Below, piece by piece: positions 19,116 through 27,632 of a DNA stretch of 64,000 nucleotides. This DNA is from Massilia sp. IC2-278 (GTDB lineage Bacteria > Pseudomonadota > Gammaproteobacteria > Burkholderiales > Burkholderiaceae_D): the NCBI RefSeq assembly GCF_020708045.1, contig NZ_JAJFES010000001.1, positions 992,001 through 1,056,000 of the forward strand, read 5' to 3'. The stretch's first letter is position 1. Every line of letters starts with the position of its first letter. A model generated the notes under the pieces. It did not search any database, was not told the origin of the DNA, and saw only the letters and a program-made list of their open reading frames with translations. Position numbers and translations under genes: made by a program.

Positions 19116-20378
19116 ATGAGTTTCGACCCGATTGACCACGACTTCGAACGCGGCCTGCAAAACCGCCGCAATGTGCTCGGCGACGCCTGGGTGGACCGTT
19201 CGCTGGACAAGGCCACCGGCTTCAATGCCGACTTCCAAAATTTCATCACCCGCTTCGCCTGGAACGAGATCTGGGGCCGGCCCGGCCTGGACCACAAGAC
19301 GCGCCGCGCGATCGTCCTGTCGATCACGGTCGCGCTCGGGCGCTGGGAAGAATTCGAGTTGCACGTGCGCGCCGCGCTGCTGGGCGACGAGGGCAGCCGC
19401 CTCACGCCCGACGAGATCATGGAAATCCTGATGCAGTCGGCCATCTACGCCGGCGTACCGGCGGCGAATACCGCCTTTACGCATACGCTGGCGATCCTGC
19501 GCGAGGTGGGCGAACAGATTGGGTACGTGCTGGAGCCTGCCGCCCCGGCCGATGCAAGCCACAGCGGCATCGGCCGCGAAGGCCGCACCGCCAGCAGCCC
19601 GGTACTCCACTACAGCGTGCGCGAACCGCGCAATGGCAAGGCGCCGCGCCACACGGTGGTGCTCAGCCACGCGCTGGGCTGCGACCTGACCATGTGGGAT
19701 ACGCTGGCCAACACCCTGGCGCTTGAACACCGCGTGATCGCCTACGACCACCGCGGGCATGGCAGTTCCGATGCGCCCGACGCCCTGTACTCGATGGCCG
19801 AACTGGCCGACGACGCCGCGCGCCTGCTGCGCGAACTCGATACCGGGCCGGTGGTGTGGGTCGGTTTGTCGATGGGCGGCATGGTCGGCCAGGAGCTGGC
19901 GCTGCGCCACCCTGCCCTGGTGCGCGCGCTGGTGCTGGCGAATACCACGAGCGGCTACCCGGAAGCCGCGCAGGCGGTCTGGGAGCAGCGCATCGCCACC
20001 GTGCGCGAACAGGGAATCGAGGCGATCGCCGATGCGGTGATGGGGCGCTACTTCCACGATGGCTTCCGTGCGCAGAAGCCGGGCACCGTGGCGCGCTTCC
20101 GCCGCCGTGTGGTGAGCACCGATGCGGTCGGCTATGTGGGCTGCTGCAATGCGGTGGGCAAGGTGGATACGGCTTCGCGCCTGGGCTCGATCGCCGTGCC
20201 GACGCTGGTGATTGCCGGTGAACTGGACCAGGGCACGCCGGTGGCGATGGCGCAGGCGCTGGCCGATGGCATTCCCGAAGCGCGCCTGGTGGTGCTGCAG
20301 GAGGCGTCGCACCTGAGCGCGATCGAGCAGCCGCAGGCGTTCCAGGAGGCGGTGGTCGGCTTCGTTACCTGGATCTGA
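19116..20378 (+). CDS. pcaCD: fused 4-carboxymuconolactone decarboxylase / 3-oxoadipate enol-lactonase
   Basis: 420 aa. Residues 1-135 are a complete PcaC (NRRNVLGDAWVDRSL, ITRFAWNEIWGRPGL, IMQSAIYAGVPAANTAF). A linker of about 25 residues leads to a complete PcaD alpha/beta hydrolase. The catalytic triad is visible: Ser252 in GLSMGG, Asp371 in GELDQG and His399 in EASHLS. One polypeptide thus performs the decarboxylation of 4-carboxymuconolactone and the hydrolysis of the enol-lactone to 3-oxoadipate. The PcaL fusions that I know from actinobacteria have the opposite order, PcaD first. Confidence 0.93.
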   Translation: MSFDPIDHDFERGLQNRRNVLGDAWVDRSLDKATGFNADFQNFITRFAWNEIWGRPGLDHKTRRAIVLSITVALGRWEEFELHVRAALLGDEGSRLTPDEIMEILMQSAIYAGVPAANTAFTHTLAILREVGEQIGYVLEPAAPADASHSGIGREGRTASSPVLHYSVREPRNGKAPRHTVVLSHALGCDLTMWDTLANTLALEHRVIAYDHRGHGSSDAPDALYSMAELADDAARLLRELDTGPVVWVGLSMGGMVGQELALRHPALVRALVLANTTSGYPEAAQAVWEQRIATVREQGIEAIADAVMGRYFHDGFRAQKPGTVARFRRRVVSTDAVGYVGCCNAVGKVDTASRLGSIAVPTLVIAGELDQGTPVAMAQALADGIPEARLVVLQEASHLSAIEQPQAFQEAVVGFVTWI

Positions 20379-20438
20379 TCCGGGCGGCCGGTGTGATGCT
20401 AGGATGACGGGACTTCCTTCGCATCCATCGGAGCGGTC

Positions 20439-20816
20439 ATGGTCCTGCATCCCCAGCACACCTACGTTCATCTTGCCGAAGACGGCGCTGCGCGCACGTT
20501 TTCCGCCGCCGAGTTCTGGCAGCTTCCCGAGGGCGAAGCTGAACAAAGCGGCCGGGGATGGCTGATCAGCGAGTACGAGTTCACCGAGGATTGGCCGACC
20601 TGGGAGATGCATCCGGAAGGTGACGAATTCGTTTACTTATTATCGGGCGCGGTGGAGTTGTTGCTGGAACGTGAAGGCACGATCGAGCGCATTGCCGTGG
20701 ATGGCACCGGCGCCGTGGTCGTACCACGCGGCGTCTGGCACACCGCCAAGGTCCGCACCCCAAGCCGCATGCTGCACGTTACGCGTGGCGCCGGCACCCA
20801 AACCCGTCCCGTGTAG
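20439..20816 (+). CDS. cupin-domain protein
   Basis: 125 aa, single cupin domain with the metal-site pattern MHPEGDEFVYLLSG around residues 52-65 and PRGVWHTA near 97-104. It follows the pca operon by 60 bases on the same strand and could be co-transcribed, but nothing ties it to aromatic metabolism. Its stop codon TAG is the TAG of the GTAG head of a REP-like repeat. Function unknown. Confidence 0.8.
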   Translation: MVLHPQHTYVHLAEDGAARTFSAAEFWQLPEGEAEQSGRGWLISEYEFTEDWPTWEMHPEGDEFVYLLSGAVELLLEREGTIERIAVDGTGAVVVPRGVWHTAKVRTPSRMLHVTRGAGTQTRPV

Positions 20817-21060
20817 GGTGGACACCCGTGTCCACGCTGTACTGCACCTGCAAATCGAAACACCGCCCGGTAGGCATCGAGATGCCAGCACGGTTTCTTA
20901 GGGTGGGCTCCCGAGCCCACGCGGTGCGGCATCCGCAAGTCGAATCACCACCCGGTAGGGTCGGGACGCAGGCACAGAGATAGGTTTGCGGGCGAAACCT
21001 CCCTGTCACAGGTGTAAGCAAACGCACGTAGCCGCGTGGGCACGGAGTGCCCACCGTACG
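20813..21060. repeat. REP-like palindrome cluster, three copies
   Basis: Copies at 20813-20840 (direct, ACAC/GTGT core), 20898-20925 (direct, GCTC/GAGC core, head TTAG instead of GTAG) and 21032-21060 (inverted, GCAC/GTGC core). The first overlaps the stop codon of the cupin gene. They fill the gap between the convergent cupin and vanB genes. Confidence 0.87.
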
Positions 21061-21076
21061 GGGAAGGTTCCCGATT

Positions 21077-22033
21077 TTATAAGCCCAGCACCAGCATTGG
21101 CGTCTTCGCCCTTGAACAGCACGGCGTAAACTGATCGTTCGCCGCCTGCTCCTCTTCGGTCAGGTACATGTCGCGGTGATCCGGCACACCCTCGATCACG
21201 CGCGTCAGGCAGGTCCCGCACACCCCCTCCTCGCAGGAATACGGAATCACCACACCCTGCTCTTCCAGGATCTTGATCACCGTCTTCCCGGCCGGGATGG
21301 TAAACGTCTGCCCGCTCGAGGCCAGCTTGACCTCGAACGACCCATCCCCGCTGGTATCCACCGCCGCCGCACTGAAATATTCCACGTGCAGCTGCGCCGC
21401 TGGCCAGCCCTGCGCATTGGCCGTGTTCATCACATACTCGATAAAGCCCTGCGGACCGCACACGTAGACGTGCGTGCCCTCTTCCGGCTTCGCCAGCAGC
21501 GTCGCCAGGTCGAGCTTCTGCCCCGCGTCGCCGCTATCGTAATGAAACTGCACCTGCGCCGCGAAGCCGCAGGTCGCCAGGCGCTCCTTGAACGCCGCCT
21601 TCTCCGGCGAACGGGCGCAATAATGCATCTCGAAAGCGGCTCCCTTGGCTGCCAGCGATTCAGCCATCGCCAGGATCGGCGTCACCCCGATCCCGCCCGC
21701 CAGCAGCACGGTGCGCTGCGCCTCAAGCAGCGGAAAATGGTTCTTCGGCGCGCTGATCTGCAGGACCGATCCGAGGTCCACATGATCGTGCATGGCCTGC
21801 GAACCGCCGCGCGAGTCGGCGTCGCGCAGCACGCCGATCTGGTAGCGGTGGGTCTCGCCCGGTGCATTGCAGAGCGAATACTGGCGGATCAGGTTCCCGG
21901 CCAGGTGCACGTCAATGTGGGCGCCGGCCTCGAAAGGCGGCAAGGCCTGGCCATCGGTGCGCACCAGTTCGTAGCTGCAGATGCCATCAGCCTCGCAGAC
22001 ACGGTTCGCCACCTTCACTTCGATGGTGCTCAT
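21077..22033 (-). CDS. vanB: vanillate O-demethylase reductase subunit
   Basis: 318 aa from the ATG at 22033, which overlaps the vanA stop in an ATGA, indicating translational coupling. It has an N-terminal FAD/NAD-binding ferredoxin-reductase part (RQYSLCNAP, LLAGGIGVTPILAM, CGPQGFIEYV) and a C-terminal plant-type 2Fe-2S domain with Cys267, Cys272 and Cys275 (CEEGVCGTC) and a later cysteine in TPCC. It passes electrons from NADH to VanA. Confidence 0.96.
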   Translation of the reverse strand: MSTIEVKVANRVCEADGICSYELVRTDGQALPPFEAGAHIDVHLAGNLIRQYSLCNAPGETHRYQIGVLRDADSRGGSQAMHDHVDLGSVLQISAPKNHFPLLEAQRTVLLAGGIGVTPILAMAESLAAKGAAFEMHYCARSPEKAAFKERLATCGFAAQVQFHYDSGDAGQKLDLATLLAKPEEGTHVYVCGPQGFIEYVMNTANAQGWPAAQLHVEYFSAAAVDTSGDGSFEVKLASSGQTFTIPAGKTVIKILEEQGVVIPYSCEEGVCGTCLTRVIEGVPDHRDMYLTEEEQAANDQFTPCCSRAKTPMLVLGL

Positions 22034-23079
22034 GCCGCCACCTCGTGCTGTTGCGGCTGCTCGCGCGCCAGCCATGCGTCGATGACGCGGCGCGACTGCA
22101 CGCCGCCGGCGTCGATGTTCAGCATCAGGAGCTTACGGTCCGGGTGGCGCAGGATGTTCTGCTGCTGCAGCTCCAGCATCTCGCGGTCTTCGCTGAAGAT
22201 CTTGCCCTGGCCGGTGCGGATGGTGTCGGTCAGCGCCGCGTCGTCCGGCTTGAAGTGGCGCGCCATGCCCCAGAAGTACCAGTGCGAGGTTTCGGTTTCG
22301 GGCGTGATGAAGTCGACCACGATACTCGACGCCTTGCATTCGGCCGGCGCATGGTAGCCGCCCTTGCCCGCGTGCGCCACGCCGACCTCGATCATCACGT
22401 GGCTCGGCGCGTTGAAGCGGCAGATCTGCCAGCGGTCGACCGGTACATCGTCGGCCAGGCCGTTGCCGCGCAGCGCCGCCTGCCAGAACGGCGGCGGCAT
22501 GATGTTCTCCATGAAGCGGCTGGTCACCACCTGCTCGCCTTCGAGCTTGGTGGTCACGGGCGCCTCGTCGATTTCCTTCTGGCCGATGGACGAGGCATGC
22601 ACGTAGGTTTCGTGGGTCAGGTCCATCAGGTTATCGACCATCAGGCGATAGTCGCAGTTGATGTGGTACAGGCCGCCGCCGTAGGCCCACTCCGGGTTAT
22701 CGGCCCACTCCAGGTGGTGGATGGTGGCCGGATCGGCCACCGCCTTGTCGCCCGGCCAGACCCAGATGAAGCCGTAGCGCTCTTCGACGGCGTAGCTGCG
22801 GATGCAAGGGAAGCCGCGCACGCGCTGGCCGGGCATGCTGACCGCCTTGCCTTCGCAGCCCATCTCCAGGCCGTGGTAGCCGCAGACCAGGTTACCGTCG
22901 CGGACGAAACCGAGCGACAGCGGCGCGCCGCGGTGCGGGCAGAAGTCTTCGACGGCGGCGACCTTGCCGCCTTGCCCGCGGTAGAACACGATTTTCTCGC
23001 CGCAGATCTGGCGGCCGAGGGGCTTGCCTTCTATTTCGTCGGGGGTGCAGGCTACGTACCAGGCGTTTTTCGGGAACAT
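22030..23079 (-). CDS. vanA: vanillate O-demethylase oxygenase subunit
   Basis: 349 aa Rieske-type oxygenase that removes the methyl of vanillate as formaldehyde, giving protocatechuate. The Rieske 2Fe-2S ligands are Cys47, His49, Cys66 and His69 (CPHRG and CGYHG). The mononuclear iron site is recognisable as NLMDLTHETYVHAS. It is the first gene of vanAB, divergent from a MarR-family gene, with a 14-base palindrome 25 bases upstream of its start. Confidence 0.96.
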   Translation of the reverse strand: MFPKNAWYVACTPDEIEGKPLGRQICGEKIVFYRGQGGKVAAVEDFCPHRGAPLSLGFVRDGNLVCGYHGLEMGCEGKAVSMPGQRVRGFPCIRSYAVEERYGFIWVWPGDKAVADPATIHHLEWADNPEWAYGGGLYHINCDYRLMVDNLMDLTHETYVHASSIGQKEIDEAPVTTKLEGEQVVTSRFMENIMPPPFWQAALRGNGLADDVPVDRWQICRFNAPSHVMIEVGVAHAGKGGYHAPAECKASSIVVDFITPETETSHWYFWGMARHFKPDDAALTDTIRTGQGKIFSEDREMLELQQQNILRHPDRKLLMLNIDAGGVQSRRVIDAWLAREQPQQHEVAA

Positions 23080-23103
23080 GCTCGTCTCCTTGATGGTTTA
23101 ATC

Positions 23104-23117
23104 TTCAGTGCACTGAA
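23104..23117. promoter_or_regulatory. palindromic operator candidate upstream of vanA
   Basis: TTCAGTGCACTGAA is a perfect 14-base palindrome located 25 bases before the vanA start codon, in the position of a repressor site. The divergent MarR gene is the natural candidate binder. Confidence 0.6.
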
Positions 23118-23177
23118 TGTAGAAAAAAGTATCACGCGTTTGCGGGACAAAGTAAACTAGGTTTTCAGACTTTTTGA

Positions 23178-23192
23178 TGGTGCAGCGCACCA
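23178..23192. promoter_or_regulatory. palindrome upstream of the MarR gene
   Basis: TGGTGCAGCGCACCA has 6-bp arms around AGC and lies 7 bases before the first possible start of the MarR gene. It shares the GTGCA/TGCAC-like inner bases with the vanA palindrome, which fits autoregulation. Confidence 0.5.
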
Positions 23193-23199
23193 GATTTAG

Positions 23200-23691
23200 A
23201 TGGGAAATATGCCGACAGAAAAAGCACACGAAAACCAGGGCAGGATGCTGGATTTGTACGAACATCCGGGGCACTTGCTGCGGCGGGCGCAGCAGATTTC
23301 GGTGTCCCTCTTTTACGACGAAATGGGCGATGAATTGACGCCGGTGCAGTATGCGATGTTGAGCCGGCTGGCGGAGCATCCGGGGATCGACCAGGTGTCG
23401 CTGGCGGGGCTGGCGGCGATCGATACCTCGACCGGGGCGACGGTGTGTGCGCGGCTGGAGGAAAAGGGGCTGCTGGAGCGGAAGGTGTTGCCGCATAATC
23501 GGAGGCAGCGGGCGTTGACCATTACGGCTGAGGGGACGCGGCTGTTGCAGGGGCTGGTGCCGGGGGCGCAGAAGTTGCGGGATCGGTTGCTGGCGCCGTT
23601 GAGTGAGGCCGAGCAAGCGCTGTTCATGGAGTTGCTGGGTAAGTTAGTGCGCGAAAATAACGGGCAGAGCCGGGCGCCTTTGACGTTGTAG
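23200..23691 (+). CDS. MarR-family regulator, probable vanAB regulator
   Basis: 163 aa with the MarR winged helix (LTPVQYAMLSRLAEHPGIDQ, LAAIDTSTGATVCARLEEKGLL, RRQRALTITAEGTRLL). Starts at Met1 (23200) and Met4 (23209) are both possible. It is divergent from vanA with two palindromes between, so vanillate-responsive control of vanAB is inferred. The vanAB regulators I know best are GntR- or PadR-type, so this would be a different solution. Codon use is rich in GGG and GCG compared with its GGC/GCC-rich neighbours. The stop TAG is supplied by a repeat. Confidence 0.85.
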   Translation: MGNMPTEKAHENQGRMLDLYEHPGHLLRRAQQISVSLFYDEMGDELTPVQYAMLSRLAEHPGIDQVSLAGLAAIDTSTGATVCARLEEKGLLERKVLPHNRRQRALTITAEGTRLLQGLVPGAQKLRDRLLAPLSEAEQALFMELLGKLVRENNGQSRAPLTL

Positions 23692-23832
23692 GGTGGGCAC
23701 CTGTGCCCACGCGGTCTCATCGAATGCGCATCGGCCCCGCAAATCAACACCGTATGCTTGCGCTAATGGGGCTGTTGCCTGTGCCGTTATTGGTGTGTTG
23801 AATCCGCGTGGGCACAGAGTGCCCACCCTACG
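23688..23832. repeat. REP-like palindrome pair, GCAC core
   Basis: Copies at 23688-23714 (direct, 2-base loop) and 23804-23832 (inverted, 3-base loop), both with GTGGGCAC/GTGCCCAC arms. The first provides the stop codon of the MarR gene. They lie between the convergent MarR and binding-protein genes. Confidence 0.87.
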
Positions 23833-23876
23833 GGAGACGTCCCGGACTGGCGATTGCGAAAACCGCGCTATTTGTC

Positions 23877-25055
23877 TTAATCCACGCCTGGGTCCTTGAA
23901 CTTCTCGACCTTGTCGAACTCGACGTTGTAGATCCCGCCATCGACCTGCTCGGCCTTGCGGATATACACGGTCTGCACGATATCGCGCGTCGCGGGGTCG
24001 ATGCTCACCGGCCCGCGCACGCTATTCCACGACAGGCCCTTCATCGCTTCGACCAGCTTCGGCCCCGTGCTGTCGCCGTTCGTTTTCTTCAGCGCCGCAT
24101 ACAGCATCTGCATGCCGTCGTACGCGCCAACGGCGTGGAAGTTCGGCCGCATGTCCTTGTTCGCCTTGGTGAAGGCGGCGACGAAGGCCTTGTTCTCGGG
24201 CGATGGGTGGGCTGCCGAATAATGGTGGCTGCTGACCACGCCCAGCGCAGCCTGGCCGATGCTCGGCATCAGGTCGTCATCCAGCACGTCGCCGGTGGCG
24301 ATCAAGCGAATGCCGGCGGCAGCCAGGCCTCGGTCGGTGAACTGCTTCAGGACGGCGGCGCCCTCCCCCGACGGCACGAACACGAACACGGCGTCCGGCT
24401 TGGCATCCTTCACGCGCGCCAGGAATGGCGCGTAGTCGGGATTGCGCAGCGGTGCGCGCAGCGAGGCGACGATCTTGCCGCCGGCCGCGGTGAAGTCCTT
24501 CACGAAGACCTTTTCGGCGTCGATGCCGGGGCCGTAGTCGGAGACGAAAGTGACCACCGACTTGATCTTGTTCTTTGCCGCCCATTGCGCCATCGGCGCG
24601 GTCACTTGCGCCAGGGTGAAGCCGCTGCGCACGATATAGGGCGAGCGCTGCGGGATCACCGAGGTGGCGGCGTTCATGACGATCATCGGCACCTTGGCTT
24701 GCGTGGCGACCGGGGCGGCGGCAAAGGCCAGCGGCGTTAGCCCGAAGCCGGCCAGCACCTGCACCTTGTCGCGCGCGACCAGTTCCTGGGCCAGGCGCTT
24801 GGTGACGTCGGGCGAGACGCCGCCGTCGTCCTTCAGGATGATCTGCACCTGGCGGCCGGCGACCGTGTTGCCATTCTGCTGGAGGAAGAGCTTCACGGCT
24901 GCGTCGACCTGGCGGCCGGTGGAGGCGAAGGGGCCGGACATAGGGACGATCAGGCCGACTTTCAGGGGTTCGGCGGCGTGGGCAGTGAAGCCTGCTGTGA
25001 GCATGGCGGCGCCGAGCAGGATGTGGCGGCGGGTGGTGTTTGCTTTGTTTGACAC
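23877..25055 (-). CDS. LivK-like periplasmic binding protein, likely for an aromatic acid
   Basis: 392 aa with a signal peptide (HILLGAAMLTAGFTAHA). Peripla_BP_6 family: LKVGLIVPMSGPFASTG at the mature N-terminus. It closely resembles the proteins at 33.8 and 44.8 kb (shared GFGLTP, MNAATS, DYGPGIDAEK, RGPVSIDPATRDIVQTVY). It follows livF in the pcaIJF-livHMGF block. Given its place, a hydroxycinnamate or benzoate-type ligand is more likely than a branched-chain amino acid; CouP of Rhodopseudomonas is the precedent for this family. The exact ligand is not determinable. Confidence 0.87.
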   Translation of the reverse strand: MSNKANTTRRHILLGAAMLTAGFTAHAAEPLKVGLIVPMSGPFASTGRQVDAAVKLFLQQNGNTVAGRQVQIILKDDGGVSPDVTKRLAQELVARDKVQVLAGFGLTPLAFAAAPVATQAKVPMIVMNAATSVIPQRSPYIVRSGFTLAQVTAPMAQWAAKNKIKSVVTFVSDYGPGIDAEKVFVKDFTAAGGKIVASLRAPLRNPDYAPFLARVKDAKPDAVFVFVPSGEGAAVLKQFTDRGLAAAGIRLIATGDVLDDDLMPSIGQAALGVVSSHHYSAAHPSPENKAFVAAFTKANKDMRPNFHAVGAYDGMQMLYAALKKTNGDSTGPKLVEAMKGLSWNSVRGPVSIDPATRDIVQTVYIRKAEQVDGGIYNVEFDKVEKFKDPGVD

Positions 25056-25103
25056 GTTGTCTCCTCGTTTTTATAAGTTCGCCCGTCGGGGCGTCTGGAA
25101 AAC

Positions 25104-25136
25104 CGCAGGGTGGACGGCGAACCCGTCCACCCTGCG
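25104..25136. repeat. diverged palindrome after livF
   Basis: CGCAGGGTGGACG and its complement CGTCCACCCTGCG flank a short loop, a 13-bp stem. It keeps the GGGTGGAC core of the dispersed family but has GCAG in place of GTAG at both ends. It starts directly after the livF stop codon, before the binding-protein gene on the same strand, so it could also act as an RNA hairpin separating expression of the two genes. Confidence 0.65.
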
Positions 25137-25838
25137 TCAAGCAACTGCTACCAGCCGGTCCAGCTTCTCGCCATCGGCCAGCAAGCTAGCCGAATCCGAG
25201 TCATGCACGATCCGCCCACGATCCAGCACGATCGCACGCGAGGTCAGCGACAAGGCCAGCCGCGCATGCTGCTCGACCACGATCACCGACATGCCCTCGT
25301 CCGCCACCAGCCGCCGGATCACGCGCACCAGTTCCTGCACGATGATTGGGGCCAGGCCTTCCATCGGCTCGTCCAGCAACAGGATGCGCGGGTTCGTCAT
25401 CAATGCCCGGGCGATGGCCAACATTTGTTGCTCGCCACCAGACAATTGATTGCCCATGTTCGCGCGACGTTCGTGCAAGCGTGGGAAGATCTCGTAGATC
25501 TTGGCCAGGTTCCACGGCCCCGGGCGTTCCACCACGGTCAAGTGTTCCTCGACCGTCAGCGAGGGGAACATGTGGCGCTCCTGCGGCACCCAGCCCAGCC
25601 CCGAGCGCGAGCGTTGATAGGTCGGCACGCGCGCGATGTCGCCGCCGGCCCAGCGGATCGCGCCCTTGCGCAGCTTGGTCAATCCCATCAGCGTCACGAG
25701 CAGACTGGTCTTGCCGACGCCGTTGCGGCCCAAGAGGGCCAGGCTGTCGCCCTCGTTCATCGCGAACGACACGTCTTCCAGCACGATCGACTCGCCATAG
25801 CCGGCGGTCACGCGGTCCAGCGCAAGCAATTCAGGCAT
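25137..25838 (-). CDS. livF: ABC transporter ATP-binding protein LivF type
   Basis: 233 aa, the usual LivF length. Walker A GRNGVGKTS, signature LSGGEQQMLAIARAL and Walker B ILLLDEPMEGLAP are intact. Overlaps livG by 8 bases. Part of the single LivHMGF core in this window, placed downstream of pcaIJF, so presumably imports an aromatic acid or degradation intermediate. Confidence 0.92.
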   Translation of the reverse strand: MPELLALDRVTAGYGESIVLEDVSFAMNEGDSLALLGRNGVGKTSLLVTLMGLTKLRKGAIRWAGGDIARVPTYQRSRSGLGWVPQERHMFPSLTVEEHLTVVERPGPWNLAKIYEIFPRLHERRANMGNQLSGGEQQMLAIARALMTNPRILLLDEPMEGLAPIIVQELVRVIRRLVADEGMSVIVVEQHARLALSLTSRAIVLDRGRIVHDSDSASLLADGEKLDRLVAVA

Positions 25839-26583
25839 GTTCGGCCTCCCCCAGATACACTTCCTTCACGCGCGGATCGGCCGCGATTTCCTCGGGCGTC
25901 CCTTCGGTCAGCACCTTGCCGCCCACCAGCACGGTGATGCGGTCGGCGAAGCGGAACACCAAGCCCATGTCGTGCTCGATGAAGAGCACCGTCACGTCGC
26001 GCGGCAGGCCGGCAATCACCTCAAATAGTTCCTTGCTCTCGGCCGATGGAATGCCGGCCGCCGGTTCGTCCAGCAGCAGGATCGTCGGCCTGGTGGCCAG
26101 CGCCAGGGCGATCTCCACCAGGCGCTGCTTGCCGTAGGCCATGCTGCGCGTGATGCTGTTCGCTTCCTTCGTCAGCTTGAGCGTGGCCAGCAAGGCCATC
26201 GCTTCCTCGACCACGTCGGCGTGGTTCGCCACCGTCTCCCACCACACCTTTTGCAGGCCGCGCCGCTCGCAGATCGCCAGCATCACCGATTCCAGCACGG
26301 TCATGCCGGCGAACAGGGTATTGATCTGGAAGGTGCGGGTCATGCCACGTTTTACGCGCTCGTGCTGGGCCAGGCGGGTGATGTCCTCGTCGCCCAGGAA
26401 CACCTTGCCGCTCGATGGCGGAAAGCCGCCGGTAAGCAGGTTGATGAAGGTGGTCTTGCCGGCGCCGTTCGGGCCGATCAGCGCATGGCGCGCGCCGGGT
26501 TCGAAGGTCAGCGAAATATCCGTGTTGGCCTTGAAGCCGCCCCACTGCTTGCAGAGCGCTTCGGTGCGCAGGGTCATGGTCAT
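25831..26583 (-). CDS. livG: ABC transporter ATP-binding protein LivG type
   Basis: 250 aa with Walker A GPNGAGKTT, Walker B ILLLDEPAAGIPS and the His-loop FIEHDMGLVF. The usual LSGG signature region reads TRSMAYGKQRLVEIALAL, as common in LivG-type proteins. Overlaps livM by 4 bases (ATGA). Confidence 0.92.
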   Translation of the reverse strand: MTMTLRTEALCKQWGGFKANTDISLTFEPGARHALIGPNGAGKTTFINLLTGGFPPSSGKVFLGDEDITRLAQHERVKRGMTRTFQINTLFAGMTVLESVMLAICERRGLQKVWWETVANHADVVEEAMALLATLKLTKEANSITRSMAYGKQRLVEIALALATRPTILLLDEPAAGIPSAESKELFEVIAGLPRDVTVLFIEHDMGLVFRFADRITVLVGGKVLTEGTPEEIAADPRVKEVYLGEAEHA

Positions 26584-27632
26584 GCTGCCTCCGAACGTTT
26601 GAAACGGGCGACGATCTTCTCCAGGCCGCCCAGGATGCCGCCGCGTGCGAACAGCACGATCAGCACCAGCAGCAGGCCGATGTAGAACTGCCAGTAGGTC
26701 GGATCGAAGCCCGAGATCTTGTCCTGCGCGACCATGAACACGGCCGCGCCGACGAGCGCGCCGTACAGGCGCCCGGTCCCGCCCAGCACCAGCATGATCA
26801 GCAGTTCCGCCGAACGCGGGAAGCCGAGTACGTCCAGGCCCACGAACTGCGTGGTCTGGGCCAGCAGCGCGCCGGCAATGCCCGCCACCGCCGCACCGAG
26901 CGTGAAGATGGCGACCAGGCGGCGGTCGACGTTCGCGCCGATGGCCGGCATGCGCCGCCCGCCTTCGCGGATGCCGCGCAGCGACAGGCCGAAGGGCGAA
27001 CTCACCACGCGCCGCATGACGACGAACAGGATGAACAGCACGGCGAAGCTGTACCAGAAGGCCGTCTTGCCGAAGAGGTCGAACTCGAAGGCCCCGAACA
27101 GCGGCTCCATCACCATGCCCGACAGCCCGTCGACGCCGCCGGTGATGAAGGCCGCTTTATTCGCCGCCTCGAACAGCATCAGGCCGATGCCGAGCGTGAC
27201 CATCAGGCGCGCCAGGTCCTGGCCGCGAATCACCAGGAAGCTGACGATGAAGCCGGCCACCGCCGCCACGACCGCCGCCGCCAGCAGCCCGGAAATCGGC
27301 CCGCCCCAGCCATGCACCGACAGCAGGCCGGCGGTGTAGGCGCCCAGCCCGAAGAAGGCGGCGTGGCCCAGCGAGACGATGCCGGCATAGCCCAGGATCA
27401 GGTCGAGCGACATCGCGAACAGGCCGATGATCATGATCTGGCTGATCAGGACCAGGTAGTCCGGGAAGAAGAAGTAGGAGGCGACCGGCAGCAGCCAGAA
27501 CACGATTTCCAGCGCCTTCCAGCGGTCGTTCGGCAGGCGCAGCGCGCTGTGGTTCACAGGCTGGGAATCGGCCGCTGCCGGCGTATCGGTGGCAGCCTTG
27601 GCCTTGAGAGCCGTCGTCGAATAGGCGTTCAT
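26580..27632 (-). CDS. livM: ABC transporter permease LivM type
   Basis: 350 aa inner-membrane permease with about nine hydrophobic segments and the BPD_transp_2 motif GYAGIVSLGHAAFFGLGAY. The N-terminal 35 residues are hydrophilic. Overlaps livH by 4 bases. Confidence 0.92.
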   Translation of the reverse strand: MNAYSTTALKAKAATDTPAAADSQPVNHSALRLPNDRWKALEIVFWLLPVASYFFFPDYLVLISQIMIIGLFAMSLDLILGYAGIVSLGHAAFFGLGAYTAGLLSVHGWGGPISGLLAAAVVAAVAGFIVSFLVIRGQDLARLMVTLGIGLMLFEAANKAAFITGGVDGLSGMVMEPLFGAFEFDLFGKTAFWYSFAVLFILFVVMRRVVSSPFGLSLRGIREGGRRMPAIGANVDRRLVAIFTLGAAVAGIAGALLAQTTQFVGLDVLGFPRSAELLIMLVLGGTGRLYGALVGAAVFMVAQDKISGFDPTYWQFYIGLLLVLIVLFARGGILGGLEKIVARFKRSEAA

